From the NCBI GenBank assembly GCA_041653835.1, contig JBAZEP010000042.1:1-13607 (forward strand): a stretch of 13,607 bases of DNA. Reading direction: 5' to 3'. The notes beneath the pieces are model-generated. The model was not told the origin of the DNA and did no database searches. It worked only from the letters and a program-made list of their open reading frames with translations. This DNA comes from UBA10183 sp041653835 (GTDB lineage Bacteria; Omnitrophota; Gorgyraeia; Gorgyraeales; Gorgyraeaceae). Shown here piece after piece: positions 1 to 6,401 of the stretch; position 1 is the first letter of the stretch; every line of letters starts with the position of its first letter. The position numbers and the translations under genes were made by a program.

Positions 1-663
1 GGCAGGGCAAAAGCTACTATGGTGATCACTGATTCCCAGGGCCGCACCCGCCAGCGCCAGTTGACGATCTTGAAGCTGAACTCGCGGGAAGGGGGCGACC
101 AGAAATATTTCGTGTATTTTCACAAGCCGAACGACGTTAAGGGGATGAGCTATATCGTCTGGAAACATGTAGGCAAAGATGACGATCGCTGGCTGTATCT
201 CCCTGCCATGGACCTGGTGCGCCGCGTCGCCGCGTCCGACAAGCGCTCAAGTTTCGCGGGGACCACGTTCTTATACGAGGACATATCCGGCAGATCTATT
301 GACCTGGATATCCATGAAATAGCCGCGGATGACACAGCGTATTACACTATCAAGAATACGCCCAGAGACGCCACGATGGTGGAGTTTTCCTATTATATGG
401 TTAAGATCGATAAGAATAATTTTGTTCCGATGAAGGCGGAGTATTTCGATAAGTCCGGGAAACTTTATCGCGTTATAGAGGCGTTGGAAGTGAAGGATAT
501 CCAGGGATATCCCACGGTTACCAGGATGAAGGCCTCTGATCTGAACTCGAACGCCAATACCGTTACGGAGTTTAATGATGTCGCGTATGACGTGGGATTA
601 AATGACGATATATTCACCGAGCGCTTCCTGCGCACTCCGCCGCAGCAATGGCTGGAGGAGTGA
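1..663 (+). CDS. Outer membrane lipoprotein-sorting protein (5' partial)
   Basis: The reading frame is open from base 1, so the 5' end is missing; the ATG at 19 is internal, because the in-frame codons before it read G-R-A-K-A-T. About 220 residues are visible. They show the β-strand-rich pattern of the LolA-like 'outer membrane lipoprotein-sorting protein' family: YFHKPNDVKGMSYIVWKH, then a DDRWLYLPAMDLVRR segment, then a C-terminal FTERFLRTPPQQWLEE ending typical of the family. Family members are periplasmic and are often encoded next to RND/MMPL exporters, where a role in moving lipids or hydrophobic compounds is assumed. The next gene, an outer-membrane barrel, starts 4 bases after this stop and its Shine-Dalgarno lies inside this gene's last codons, so the two are co-translated. 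The family call is fairly firm; substrate and exact role are unknown. Confidence 0.75.
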   Translation, partial: GRAKATMVITDSQGRTRQRQLTILKLNSREGGDQKYFVYFHKPNDVKGMSYIVWKHVGKDDDRWLYLPAMDLVRRVAASDKRSSFAGTTFLYEDISGRSIDLDIHEIAADDTAYYTIKNTPRDATMVEFSYYMVKIDKNNFVPMKAEYFDKSGKLYRVIEALEVKDIQGYPTVTRMKASDLNSNANTVTEFNDVAYDVGLNDDIFTERFLRTPPQQWLEE

Positions 664-667
664 GATA

Positions 668-1948
668 ATGAGGCGGGCGCTTTTTATAATCCTGGCGGTT
701 TTTCCTTTCGCCGCTTCGTTCGCGCAGGCGGCGGATCTTCCGGAACTGCACGGTTTCATTGAACAAGCGTATGGCGCGAAGACTACTCGCGATCCGCTGA
801 CCAAGCACGGCGATTATAACATGCTTGAACAGCGCCTGCAGTTAAAGACCCGCTACGTCATCCCGGACAAAAATCTTTTATCCCGATGGAACGGGGCGCT
901 TACGTATAAAGGCGATTTTACCCTGGATGAGTATTTTGAGACCACGGGTTCTTATGAAACGCGCGAGCTTAATCTTGTTTTCAGCCCGACCGGCATTATG
1001 GATATTAAGGCCGGCCGGCAGGTTTTGACCTGGGGAACGGGCGATTATCTTTTTATCAACGATCTGTTTCCCAAGGATTATGTTTCATTCTATATCGGCA
1101 GGGACGATGAATATTTAAAAAAGCCTTCCGACGCGCTGCGCGTATCGTTTTATCCAAAAGAGGCAAATATAGATTTTGTGCTCATGCCGCATTTTATCCC
1201 CAATACCCTGCCCGAAGGGGAAAGACTTTCTTTCTTTGACAGTTTCCAGGGAGGCATTGCCGGAAGGCAGAGCGAGCGCAACGCGGTAAAGCCGGCTTCG
1301 CAGGCCCGGAATATGCAATACGCCCTGAGGATTTACCGGACATTCGGAAGCGCCGAAGGCGCGCTGTATTATTACCGCGGGTTTGATCCTTCTCCGCGCA
1401 GTTATCTGGACGAGGCAAACCGCCAGCTTTTTTACGAGCGCCTGGACGCGTACGGCGCCAGCGCGCGCGGGCCTTTCGCCGGAGGCATAGGGAACATGGA
1501 AATAGGATATTATCGTTCTCGCCAGGATCCCGACGGCGATAATAGGCTCGTAGAAAACTCCATGCTTAAATGGATGGTTGGCTACGATAAGGACCTGGGC
1601 AATGATCTTAAGGTCGGAGCGCAGTATCTCTACGAGCAGAAACTCGATTATAGCCGCTATAAAGCCGCGCTTCTCGCTAATGATTATTTTTGGGACGAGC
1701 GCAGGCATCTTTTGACCCAGAGGATCACCAAGTTATATAAAAACCAGACAGTGACGCTGGGGCTGTTTAATTTTTGGTCGCCTTCGGATAAAGACGGTTA
1801 TTGCCGCGCGTCATGCGCGTATGACATCACCGACCAGTGGAAGCTTGTTTTCGGGGTAAATATCCCGTGGGGTGAGGATATTATCACTGATTTTGGGATG
1901 ATGGGGAAAAACAAGAACGCGTTCATGCGCCTGCGGCGCAGTTTCTAA
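668..1948 (+). CDS. Exported outer-membrane β-barrel protein (DUF1302/porin-like)
   Basis: This is a 426-residue protein. The ATG at 668 was chosen over in-frame upstream codons because it follows a good Shine-Dalgarno (GGAGGAG, 653-659) and opens a signal peptide: MRR, a hydrophobic stretch to about residue 18, then a probable cleavage after FAQA (residues 18-21). The mature protein alternates aromatic and polar residues in strand-like segments (for example RELNLVFSPTGIMDIKAGRQ and LKVGAQYLYEQKLDYSRY). It ends in a C-terminal phenylalanine (RLRRSF), the usual outer-membrane barrel assembly signal. The AGRQVLTWGTGDYLFINDLF segment resembles the outer-membrane proteins that accompany lipoprotein-sorting proteins and RND/MMPL pumps. 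I infer an outer-membrane partner of an exporter lying left of the window. The barrel call is good; the specific family name is tentative. Confidence 0.72.
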   Translation: MRRALFIILAVFPFAASFAQAADLPELHGFIEQAYGAKTTRDPLTKHGDYNMLEQRLQLKTRYVIPDKNLLSRWNGALTYKGDFTLDEYFETTGSYETRELNLVFSPTGIMDIKAGRQVLTWGTGDYLFINDLFPKDYVSFYIGRDDEYLKKPSDALRVSFYPKEANIDFVLMPHFIPNTLPEGERLSFFDSFQGGIAGRQSERNAVKPASQARNMQYALRIYRTFGSAEGALYYYRGFDPSPRSYLDEANRQLFYERLDAYGASARGPFAGGIGNMEIGYYRSRQDPDGDNRLVENSMLKWMVGYDKDLGNDLKVGAQYLYEQKLDYSRYKAALLANDYFWDERRHLLTQRITKLYKNQTVTLGLFNFWSPSDKDGYCRASCAYDITDQWKLVFGVNIPWGEDIITDFGMMGKNKNAFMRLRRSF

Positions 1949-1986
1949 GAAGTATTATCCCGCGAAGCGTTAACCGGCAACGGAAG

Positions 1987-3147
1987 ATGAAAAATAGATA
2001 TATCATACACATTGATATGGACGCGTTCTTCGCGGCTATTGAACAAAGGGATAATCCCGCTTACAGGGATAAACCTGTTGTAGTAGGCGCGGATCCCAGG
2101 CAAGGCGCGGGAAGAGGAGTTGTTTCCACGTGTTCATATGAGGCAAGGGAATTCGGCATCCACTCCGCCATGCCTATCTCTATCGCTTACAAAAAATGTC
2201 CGCAAGCGATATTCCTTCCGGTGGACTATAAAAAGTACAGCGATGTTTCAGGAAAAATACTCGGCATCCTGGAAAGTTTTTCTTCCGAGATAGAGCCTGT
2301 GAGCATAGACGAGGCTTTCCTGGATATAAGCAGGGACTATAAATTAATAGGTTCGGCGAGGGACATGTGCGTAGCTATAAAGGACAAGATAAAAAAAGAA
2401 ACAGGTCTTACCGCGTCAATCGGCCTCGCACCTACGAAGATGGCCGCGAAGATAGCTTCGGGATTACAAAAGCCCGACGGCCTGGTTGAGGTCAAAGAGG
2501 GAGAGGTGCCGGGTTTTCTAAAGCCGCTGGATGTAGAGCTGCTCTGGGGAGTGGGTAAAAAAACCAAAGCTGTCTTGAACGACATGGGGATATTCACAAT
2601 AGGCGACATCTCGGAAAGGACCGAACTCGAGCTTGTTTCTCTATTCGGCAAGAACGGCCAATGGCTATGGGAGATGAGCCGCGGAATAGACGAAAGCGAA
2701 GTGGTTACGGAGCGCGAGGCTAAATCTATCAGTAATGAGACAACATTCGAAAAGGATACCCGCGACCCAGGGAAAATAGAAAAAGAGCTGGCGCGGCTTT
2801 GCGAAATGGTTTCGGACAGGCTCAGGGAAGAAGGCCTGAAAGGAAAGACGATCACATTGAAAATAAGGCTAGAGGGGTTCCAGACATATACCAGGGCTAG
2901 GACGCTGGCTGACCCTACGAATTTTTCAGACGAACTTATAGAGACAATAAGGGAGCTTTATGGGAATTTTGAGATCAGGGATAAAAAGGTGCGCCTCCTG
3001 GGAGTCCGCGTCTCTAATTTTTGCCTGAAAGAGGAAACCCTGTTTGAGAATAAAAATGAGATCAAAAAAGAAAACATCCATAAAGCAGTGGACAAGATAA
3101 GAAAAAAATTCGGGGACGATTCCATCTGCCGCGCGGTAAGTAAATAA
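1987..3147 (+). CDS. dinB: DNA polymerase IV (Y-family translesion polymerase)
   Basis: This 386-residue protein has full family length. It is an error-prone, distributive polymerase that extends across DNA lesions. Visible motifs, in order: IHIDMDAFFAAIEQ at residues 7-20, with metal ligand D10 and the steric-gate position F15; the STCSYEAREFGIHSAMP stretch at about 47-63; catalytic SIDEAF at 106-111, supplying D108 and E109; GLAPTKMAAKIAS in the palm; a WGVGKKTKAVLNDMGI helix-hairpin-helix; and a little-finger domain. Near the C-terminus, KEETLFE resembles a sliding-clamp binding motif, followed by the usual DKIRKKFG ending. The start has only a weak purine stretch (GGAAG) just before it. 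No LexA-type operator is evident in the 38-base upstream gap, so SOS control is not shown. nnrE begins 4 bases after the stop. Confidence 0.96.
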   Translation: MKNRYIIHIDMDAFFAAIEQRDNPAYRDKPVVVGADPRQGAGRGVVSTCSYEAREFGIHSAMPISIAYKKCPQAIFLPVDYKKYSDVSGKILGILESFSSEIEPVSIDEAFLDISRDYKLIGSARDMCVAIKDKIKKETGLTASIGLAPTKMAAKIASGLQKPDGLVEVKEGEVPGFLKPLDVELLWGVGKKTKAVLNDMGIFTIGDISERTELELVSLFGKNGQWLWEMSRGIDESEVVTEREAKSISNETTFEKDTRDPGKIEKELARLCEMVSDRLREEGLKGKTITLKIRLEGFQTYTRARTLADPTNFSDELIETIRELYGNFEIRDKKVRLLGVRVSNFCLKEETLFENKNEIKKENIHKAVDKIRKKFGDDSICRAVSK

Positions 3148-3151
3148 GATT

Positions 3152-3787
3152 ATGGGCATGAAAATAGTAAACGTAAAAGAAATGCGGGAACTGGACAGGA
3201 TAGCGATAGAAGAAAGAGGCATTCCGTCCCTCACGCTGATGGAAAACGCCGGGAAAGCTGTGAGTGAAATCGCGATAGGAGAACTTACAAAAATAAAAAA
3301 TAAGAAAGTGGCTGTTTTCTGCGGCACAGGCAATAACGGCGGAGACGGATTTACGGCGGCAAGGCATCTTTTTAATAAAGGCATAGACGTCGATGTTTAT
3401 TTGATCGGCCAAAGGCAAAATCTAAAAAATGATCCTAAGATAAATGCCGAAGCGCTGGATAAAATCGGGGTGAAGATACACGAGATTTCCGTACCTGTTC
3501 CTGTAAACCATGGACTGGTAATAGACGCTATATTTGGAATAGGATTAAAAGGTGAAATTAAAGAACCAGCCAGGAGCATTATAAGCGATTTGAATAATAA
3601 AAAAGCTTTAGTGATTTCCGTGGATGTGCCTTCCGGGTTAGACGCGGATACAGGCGAAATCCTGGGGACAGCTGTAAAAGCCGGCCTTACCGTTACCATC
3701 CAGTTCCCGAAGCAAGGTTTCTATAAGAATTCCGGCCCTGAATATACCGGAAAAATCATACCTGTCGATATAGGCATTGTGATATAA
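3152..3787 (+). CDS. nnrE: NAD(P)HX epimerase, stand-alone YjeF_N domain
   Basis: This 211-residue protein epimerises the damaged hydrated cofactors R-NADHX and R-NADPHX, so that the partner dehydratase NnrD can restore NAD(P)H. Family signatures are clear: MRELDRIAIEERGIPSLTLMENAG (residues 11-34), CGTGNNGGDGF (57-67), VIDAIFGIGLKG (123-134) and the cation-site region VDVPSGLDADTG (157-168). In many bacteria the epimerase is fused to the dehydratase; here only the N-terminal domain is present and the gene ends normally, so NnrD must be encoded elsewhere. Two in-frame ATGs (3152 and 3158) are possible and neither has a strong Shine-Dalgarno. The spacing of 4 bases from dinB suggests co-transcription. 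The stop codon lies within a TATAAT sequence that may be a promoter for the next gene. Confidence 0.93.
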   Translation: MGMKIVNVKEMRELDRIAIEERGIPSLTLMENAGKAVSEIAIGELTKIKNKKVAVFCGTGNNGGDGFTAARHLFNKGIDVDVYLIGQRQNLKNDPKINAEALDKIGVKIHEISVPVPVNHGLVIDAIFGIGLKGEIKEPARSIISDLNNKKALVISVDVPSGLDADTGEILGTAVKAGLTVTIQFPKQGFYKNSGPEYTGKIIPVDIGIVI

Positions 3788-3788
3788 T
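3780..3788 (+). promoter_or_regulatory. Possible extended -10 promoter overlapping the nnrE stop codon
   Basis: TGATATAAT is a perfect extended -10 (TGn then TATAAT at 3783-3788). A start of transcription near 3795 would lie just upstream of the strong Shine-Dalgarno of the cupin gene. No good -35 is visible at the right distance (only CTGTCG, 15 bases upstream), so this rests on the extended -10 alone. Confidence 0.35.
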
Positions 3789-3803
3789 CAAAACGAGTCA
3801 GCT

Positions 3804-3811
3804 AAAGGAGG
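3804..3811 (+). promoter_or_regulatory. Strong Shine-Dalgarno of the cupin gene
   Basis: AAAGGAGG is a near-perfect anti-16S match, 9 bases before the ATG at 3821. It fixes the start of the cupin gene and is the strongest ribosome binding site in this half of the window. Confidence 0.8.
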
Positions 3812-3820
3812 CGCGGGATA

Positions 3821-4138
3821 ATGGATATCATCGCCAAGGCAGGAAAATTGATCGATCTGGTCGGGTACCAGGATGGCGCGGTTGTAAGCAAAGAAATAAT
3901 AAAGAAAAATACCGGGACAGTGACGCTTTTCGCTTTTGACAAAGGCCAGGGGCTCAGCGAGCATACCGCGCCTTTTGACGCGCTGGTATATATCCTTGAC
4001 GGTGAGGCGGAAATCACTATTTCCGGAAAACCGTCTAATGTCAAGGCGGAACATGCCATCATAATGCCTGCTAATAAACCTCACACCTTGAAAGCTATCG
4101 AACGGTTTAAAATGATGCTTATAATGATAAAGGCCTGA
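3821..4138 (+). CDS. Small single-domain cupin protein
   Basis: This 105-residue protein is a single cupin β-barrel. Motif 1 covers residues 44-62 (GLSEHTAPFDALVYILDGE) and motif 2 covers 79-92 (AIIMPANKPHTLKA). The usual HxH…E metal triad of motif 1 reads H48-T-A50 with D53, so only H48 and the motif-2 H88 remain as obvious ligands. The EHTAPFDA form looks like a conserved trait of a subgroup of small bacterial cupins rather than a mutation, but I recall this without a search. Substrate and reaction are unknown; such proteins may be sensors or isomerases. The gene is preceded by a very strong Shine-Dalgarno and its stop is 2 bases before the next ATG, so it is probably translated together with the release-factor-like gene. 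Confidence 0.82.
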   Translation: MDIIAKAGKLIDLVGYQDGAVVSKEIIKKNTGTVTLFAFDKGQGLSEHTAPFDALVYILDGEAEITISGKPSNVKAEHAIIMPANKPHTLKAIERFKMMLIMIKA

Positions 4139-4140
4139 TC

Positions 4141-4551
4141 ATGGAATTCATTGTAAATAAGGACAAAGAAGACATTTTAAAGGCGAAGATGGATTCGCTG
4201 GGGCTCAAAGAGGCGGATATAGAGGAGAAATTCATCCGCTCTGCCAAAAAAGGCGGGCAAAAAGTCAATAAGACCTCGTCGTGCGTCTATCTAAGGCATC
4301 TGCCTACGGGTATCGAAGTCAAATGCCAGGAAGAACGCTCCCAGTCGCTGAACAGGTTCCTCGCGAGAAGAATACTTACCGCAAAGATAGAATCGCTTGT
4401 CCTCGGCAGGAAAGCTGAAGCGGAAAGAGAAAGAGAAAAGATACGCCGCCAGAAAAGGAAGCGCTCGAAAAGGGCCAAAGAAAAAATGCTCAGGTATAAA
4501 AAAATACATTCCGAAAAGAAACAGCTTCGAAAAACTCCCCCTCTGGAATAG
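4141..4551 (+). CDS. Stand-alone release-factor-like peptidyl-tRNA hydrolase domain (ArfB/C12orf65-like)
   Basis: This 136-residue protein consists of the GGQ domain of class I release factors without the codon-recognition domains. The catalytic motif KKGGQKVNKTSS has GGQ at residues 38-40, followed by VYLRHLPTGIEVKCQEERSQ and an NRFLARRIL helix. The C-terminal 45 residues are extremely rich in lysine and arginine, as in ArfB (YaeJ) and the mitochondrial C12orf65 protein, where the tail enters the empty mRNA channel. The likely role is rescue of stalled ribosomes by hydrolysing peptidyl-tRNA without a stop codon. It is too short to be RF1 or RF2. The start is supported by an AAAGG 8 bases upstream. 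The residue before GGQ is lysine rather than the glycine-alanine of canonical factors. Whether it acts like ArfB or needs a partner such as RqcP or a split tRNA cannot be told from sequence. Confidence 0.85.
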   Translation: MEFIVNKDKEDILKAKMDSLGLKEADIEEKFIRSAKKGGQKVNKTSSCVYLRHLPTGIEVKCQEERSQSLNRFLARRILTAKIESLVLGRKAEAEREREKIRRQKRKRSKRAKEKMLRYKKIHSEKKQLRKTPPLE

Positions 4552-4558
4552 CGAAAAT

Positions 4559-5476
4559 ATGAAAAGAGCCGTTACGGTTTTATTGTCAGGGTTTCTTATA
4601 GTCACTTCCCAGTCCGCGGACATAAGAAAAGAACCACGGGACAGGGAACCCGGCTATGCCCACGATGACCTGAACGAGACTCAGGCGCTTTTCAACGAGG
4701 TGCTTTTGCATAAATTTTCCAAGGACGGCTGGTTCTATGTCGAGGCGCTGGAGCAGAAGGAATTTACGCATAACAGCAAATGGCAGGGTTATCCCGGCTA
4801 TATCCGTAAAGAAAAAGTAAGGTTTGTTGACGACCCTCCCGCGCATGACCTGGTAATCAATTCCCCTGTTGCCGCGGTATTCGCGGCGCCGGCCGCGGCG
4901 GGCAATATCCTCTTCAATGTTTCATCCGGGACCAAATTCGAGACAGCCGGCAGAGAAGGCGATTTTTACAAGGTGAGGACAGGGGAAAAAAGTTTTGGCT
5001 GGGTAAATAAAAAAGATGCTGGTATAATACATGCTGCTGTCAGCGAGGATATCTTACGAAAGAATATCGTTGAGAGCGCAGGGCTTTTTCTGGGGATCCC
5101 GTATTTGTGGGGAGGGAGGGATCCCGCTGAAGGCATTGACTGTTCCGGGTTGACCAACCTTGCCTACCGCGCCAACGGCATCGACATCCCGCGGGACGCG
5201 CATGAACAGTGGATGTCCGCGGAAAAGATAAACGCGGCGGAGTTAAAACCCGCGGACCTGATATTCCTGTCGGGCAAAAAAGGCGTTGATTCCATTGTCC
5301 ACGTAATGCTCTTTACGGGCGGGGAAAATTTTATAGAAGCGCCTGGCACAGGCGGAAAGGTCAGGCCGGCGAGTTTCAGGGAAAAATTCGGCATGGGCCT
5401 GGAAGGGCTCAGTAAGAAGAATTTCACGGTAAATGGCAAAAAAGTGCATTTCGGCAGGATAAAACTTCGGAGGTAG
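4559..5476 (+). CDS. Exported SH3-domain NlpC/P60 cell-wall peptidase
   Basis: This 305-residue protein would cut stem peptides of peptidoglycan in the periplasm (γ-D-Glu-diamino acid type by family). The frame is open upstream to 4397, but that part only shadows the preceding gene; the ATG at 4559 opens a signal peptide (MKR, then a hydrophobic run ending near TSQS-A). Two SH3-like regions follow: about 40-92 (SKDGWFYVEALEQ…WQGYPGYIRKEKV) and 97-155 (a bacterial SH3b with GWVNKKD). The NlpC/P60 domain runs from about 165 to 300: PYLWGGRDP (181-189), GIDCSGLTNLAYR with catalytic C195, and IVHVMLF with H248. The third triad position, 12 residues after that His, is E260 (FIEAPG). The overall plan resembles YkfC-type peptidases. 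The next gene's Shine-Dalgarno overlaps the stop codon. Confidence 0.9.
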   Translation: MKRAVTVLLSGFLIVTSQSADIRKEPRDREPGYAHDDLNETQALFNEVLLHKFSKDGWFYVEALEQKEFTHNSKWQGYPGYIRKEKVRFVDDPPAHDLVINSPVAAVFAAPAAAGNILFNVSSGTKFETAGREGDFYKVRTGEKSFGWVNKKDAGIIHAAVSEDILRKNIVESAGLFLGIPYLWGGRDPAEGIDCSGLTNLAYRANGIDIPRDAHEQWMSAEKINAAELKPADLIFLSGKKGVDSIVHVMLFTGGENFIEAPGTGGKVRPASFREKFGMGLEGLSKKNFTVNGKKVHFGRIKLRR

Positions 5477-5478
5477 AT

Positions 5479-6348
5479 ATGAATATCTTTTACACAGTAA
5501 TATTTACGGCAGTATTTATATTTTTCCTGGGTATCAGGATAGTGAGGCCTACCCACAGGGGGCTTATCGAAAGGCTGGGCAAATATAACCGTTTCGCCGC
5601 CGCCGGGTTCAACTGGGTCATCCCGATCATCGAGAAGATATATCTCGTGAACGTGACAGAGCAGATGGTGGACGCAGAGCCCCAGGAGATCATCACCAAC
5701 GACAACCTCAACGCCCGCGTGGATGCCCAGGTTTATTTCAGGGTAAAGCCGGACGAGGAAAACGTCAAGAATTCCCAGTACAACGTCAATAATTATAAAT
5801 GGCAGATCGTGAACCTCGCCAGGACCACGCTGAGGAATATCATAGGCACCCTTACCCTGAAGTCAGCGAATAGCGAGAGGGGCAAGATAAACTCAGAATT
5901 ACACAAGACGCTTTGCGATGAAACCGGGACCTGGGGCATCGACATCGTGCGCACGGAATTGAAAGAGATAGACCCGCCCAAAGACGTCCAGGAGACCATG
6001 AATAAGGTCGTAAAAGCCGAGAATGAAAAAATATCCGCTATAGATTTCGCCACCGCTACCGAGACAGTGGCTGACGGCGCGAGAAGGGCGGAGATAAAAA
6101 AGGCCGAGGGCGTAAAGCAGGCCAAGATACTCGAGGCGCAGGGCGAGGCAGAGGCTATAATGCTGGTTAATGAGGCCGCGGAAAAGTTTTTCGTGGGCAA
6201 CGCGCAGATCCTGAGGAAACTCCAGGCAGTGGAAAACGCGCTGGCCAATAACGCTAAAATAGTGGTGCCTTCCAATACACAGCTTATAAACATGATAGGC
6301 GATATGGCGGGCGTGATACCCATAGAAAAAGAGAAAAAACATCAATAA
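5479..6348 (+). CDS. SPFH/Band 7 (stomatin-like) membrane protein
   Basis: This 289-residue protein has one N-terminal membrane segment (residues 4-20), then the SPFH domain. Signatures are RPTHRGLIERLGKYNRFAAAG, GFNWVIPIIEKI and the EIITNDNLNARVDAQVYFRV strand-turn-strand typical of stomatins and paraslipins. A long coiled coil follows (about 170-235) with alanine-glutamate-rich repeats such as KAEGVKQAKILEAQGEAEAI. Proteins of this family oligomerise on the membrane and organise or protect membrane proteases and channels. The usual partner, NfeD, is not adjacent. The start has GGAGGT overlapping the previous stop codon, so translation is coupled to the NlpC/P60 peptidase. That pairing hints at an envelope-maintenance role, which is inference. 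No terminator hairpin is visible downstream. Confidence 0.92.
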   Translation: MNIFYTVIFTAVFIFFLGIRIVRPTHRGLIERLGKYNRFAAAGFNWVIPIIEKIYLVNVTEQMVDAEPQEIITNDNLNARVDAQVYFRVKPDEENVKNSQYNVNNYKWQIVNLARTTLRNIIGTLTLKSANSERGKINSELHKTLCDETGTWGIDIVRTELKEIDPPKDVQETMNKVVKAENEKISAIDFATATETVADGARRAEIKKAEGVKQAKILEAQGEAEAIMLVNEAAEKFFVGNAQILRKLQAVENALANNAKIVVPSNTQLINMIGDMAGVIPIEKEKKHQ

Positions 6349-6358
6349 TTCTCAAAAC

Positions 6359-6386
6359 TTGATTAAATTCTAAAATATGCTATATT
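6359..6386 (+). promoter_or_regulatory. Promoter of the TPR gene (extended -10, very short leader)
   Basis: TTGATT (6359-6364), a 16-base spacer, and TATATT (6381-6386) preceded by TGC form an extended -10 promoter. Transcription would start near 6393, leaving about 9 bases before the ATG at 6402 and no room for a normal Shine-Dalgarno. Confidence 0.55.
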
Positions 6387-6401
6387 CTATAACAGTAATA
6401 T

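Noticed and set aside
1115..1708. 197-codon open frame on the - strand opposite the outer-membrane barrel gene
   Set aside because: It lies wholly antisense to a convincing gene, has no Shine-Dalgarno or recognisable domain, and its length follows from the codon bias of the + strand gene.
1949..1986. Possible SOS (LexA) operator or promoter before dinB
   Set aside because: The 38-base gap contains no palindromic operator and no convincing -35/-10 pair.
2337..2855. 172-codon - strand open frame opposite dinB
   Set aside because: Serine-rich shadow of a gene whose own identity is certain.
4397..4558. N-terminal extension of the NlpC/P60 protein by 54 lysine- and arginine-rich residues
   Set aside because: It overlaps the end of the release-factor-like gene in another frame, and the signal peptide only works from the ATG at 4559.
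5020..5028. TGGTATAAT, a perfect extended -10 inside the NlpC/P60 gene
   Set aside because: There is no -35 at a fitting distance, it lies in the middle of a well-conserved coding region, and no gene starts soon after it.
5793..6323. 176-codon - strand open frame opposite the SPFH gene
   Set aside because: Its composition (serine and alanine rich, no motifs) is that of an antisense shadow of the coiled-coil coding sequence.
6349..6401. Terminator after the SPFH gene
   Set aside because: The gap is AT-rich but has no GC-rich stem followed by a T tract; only the TPR promoter is supported.
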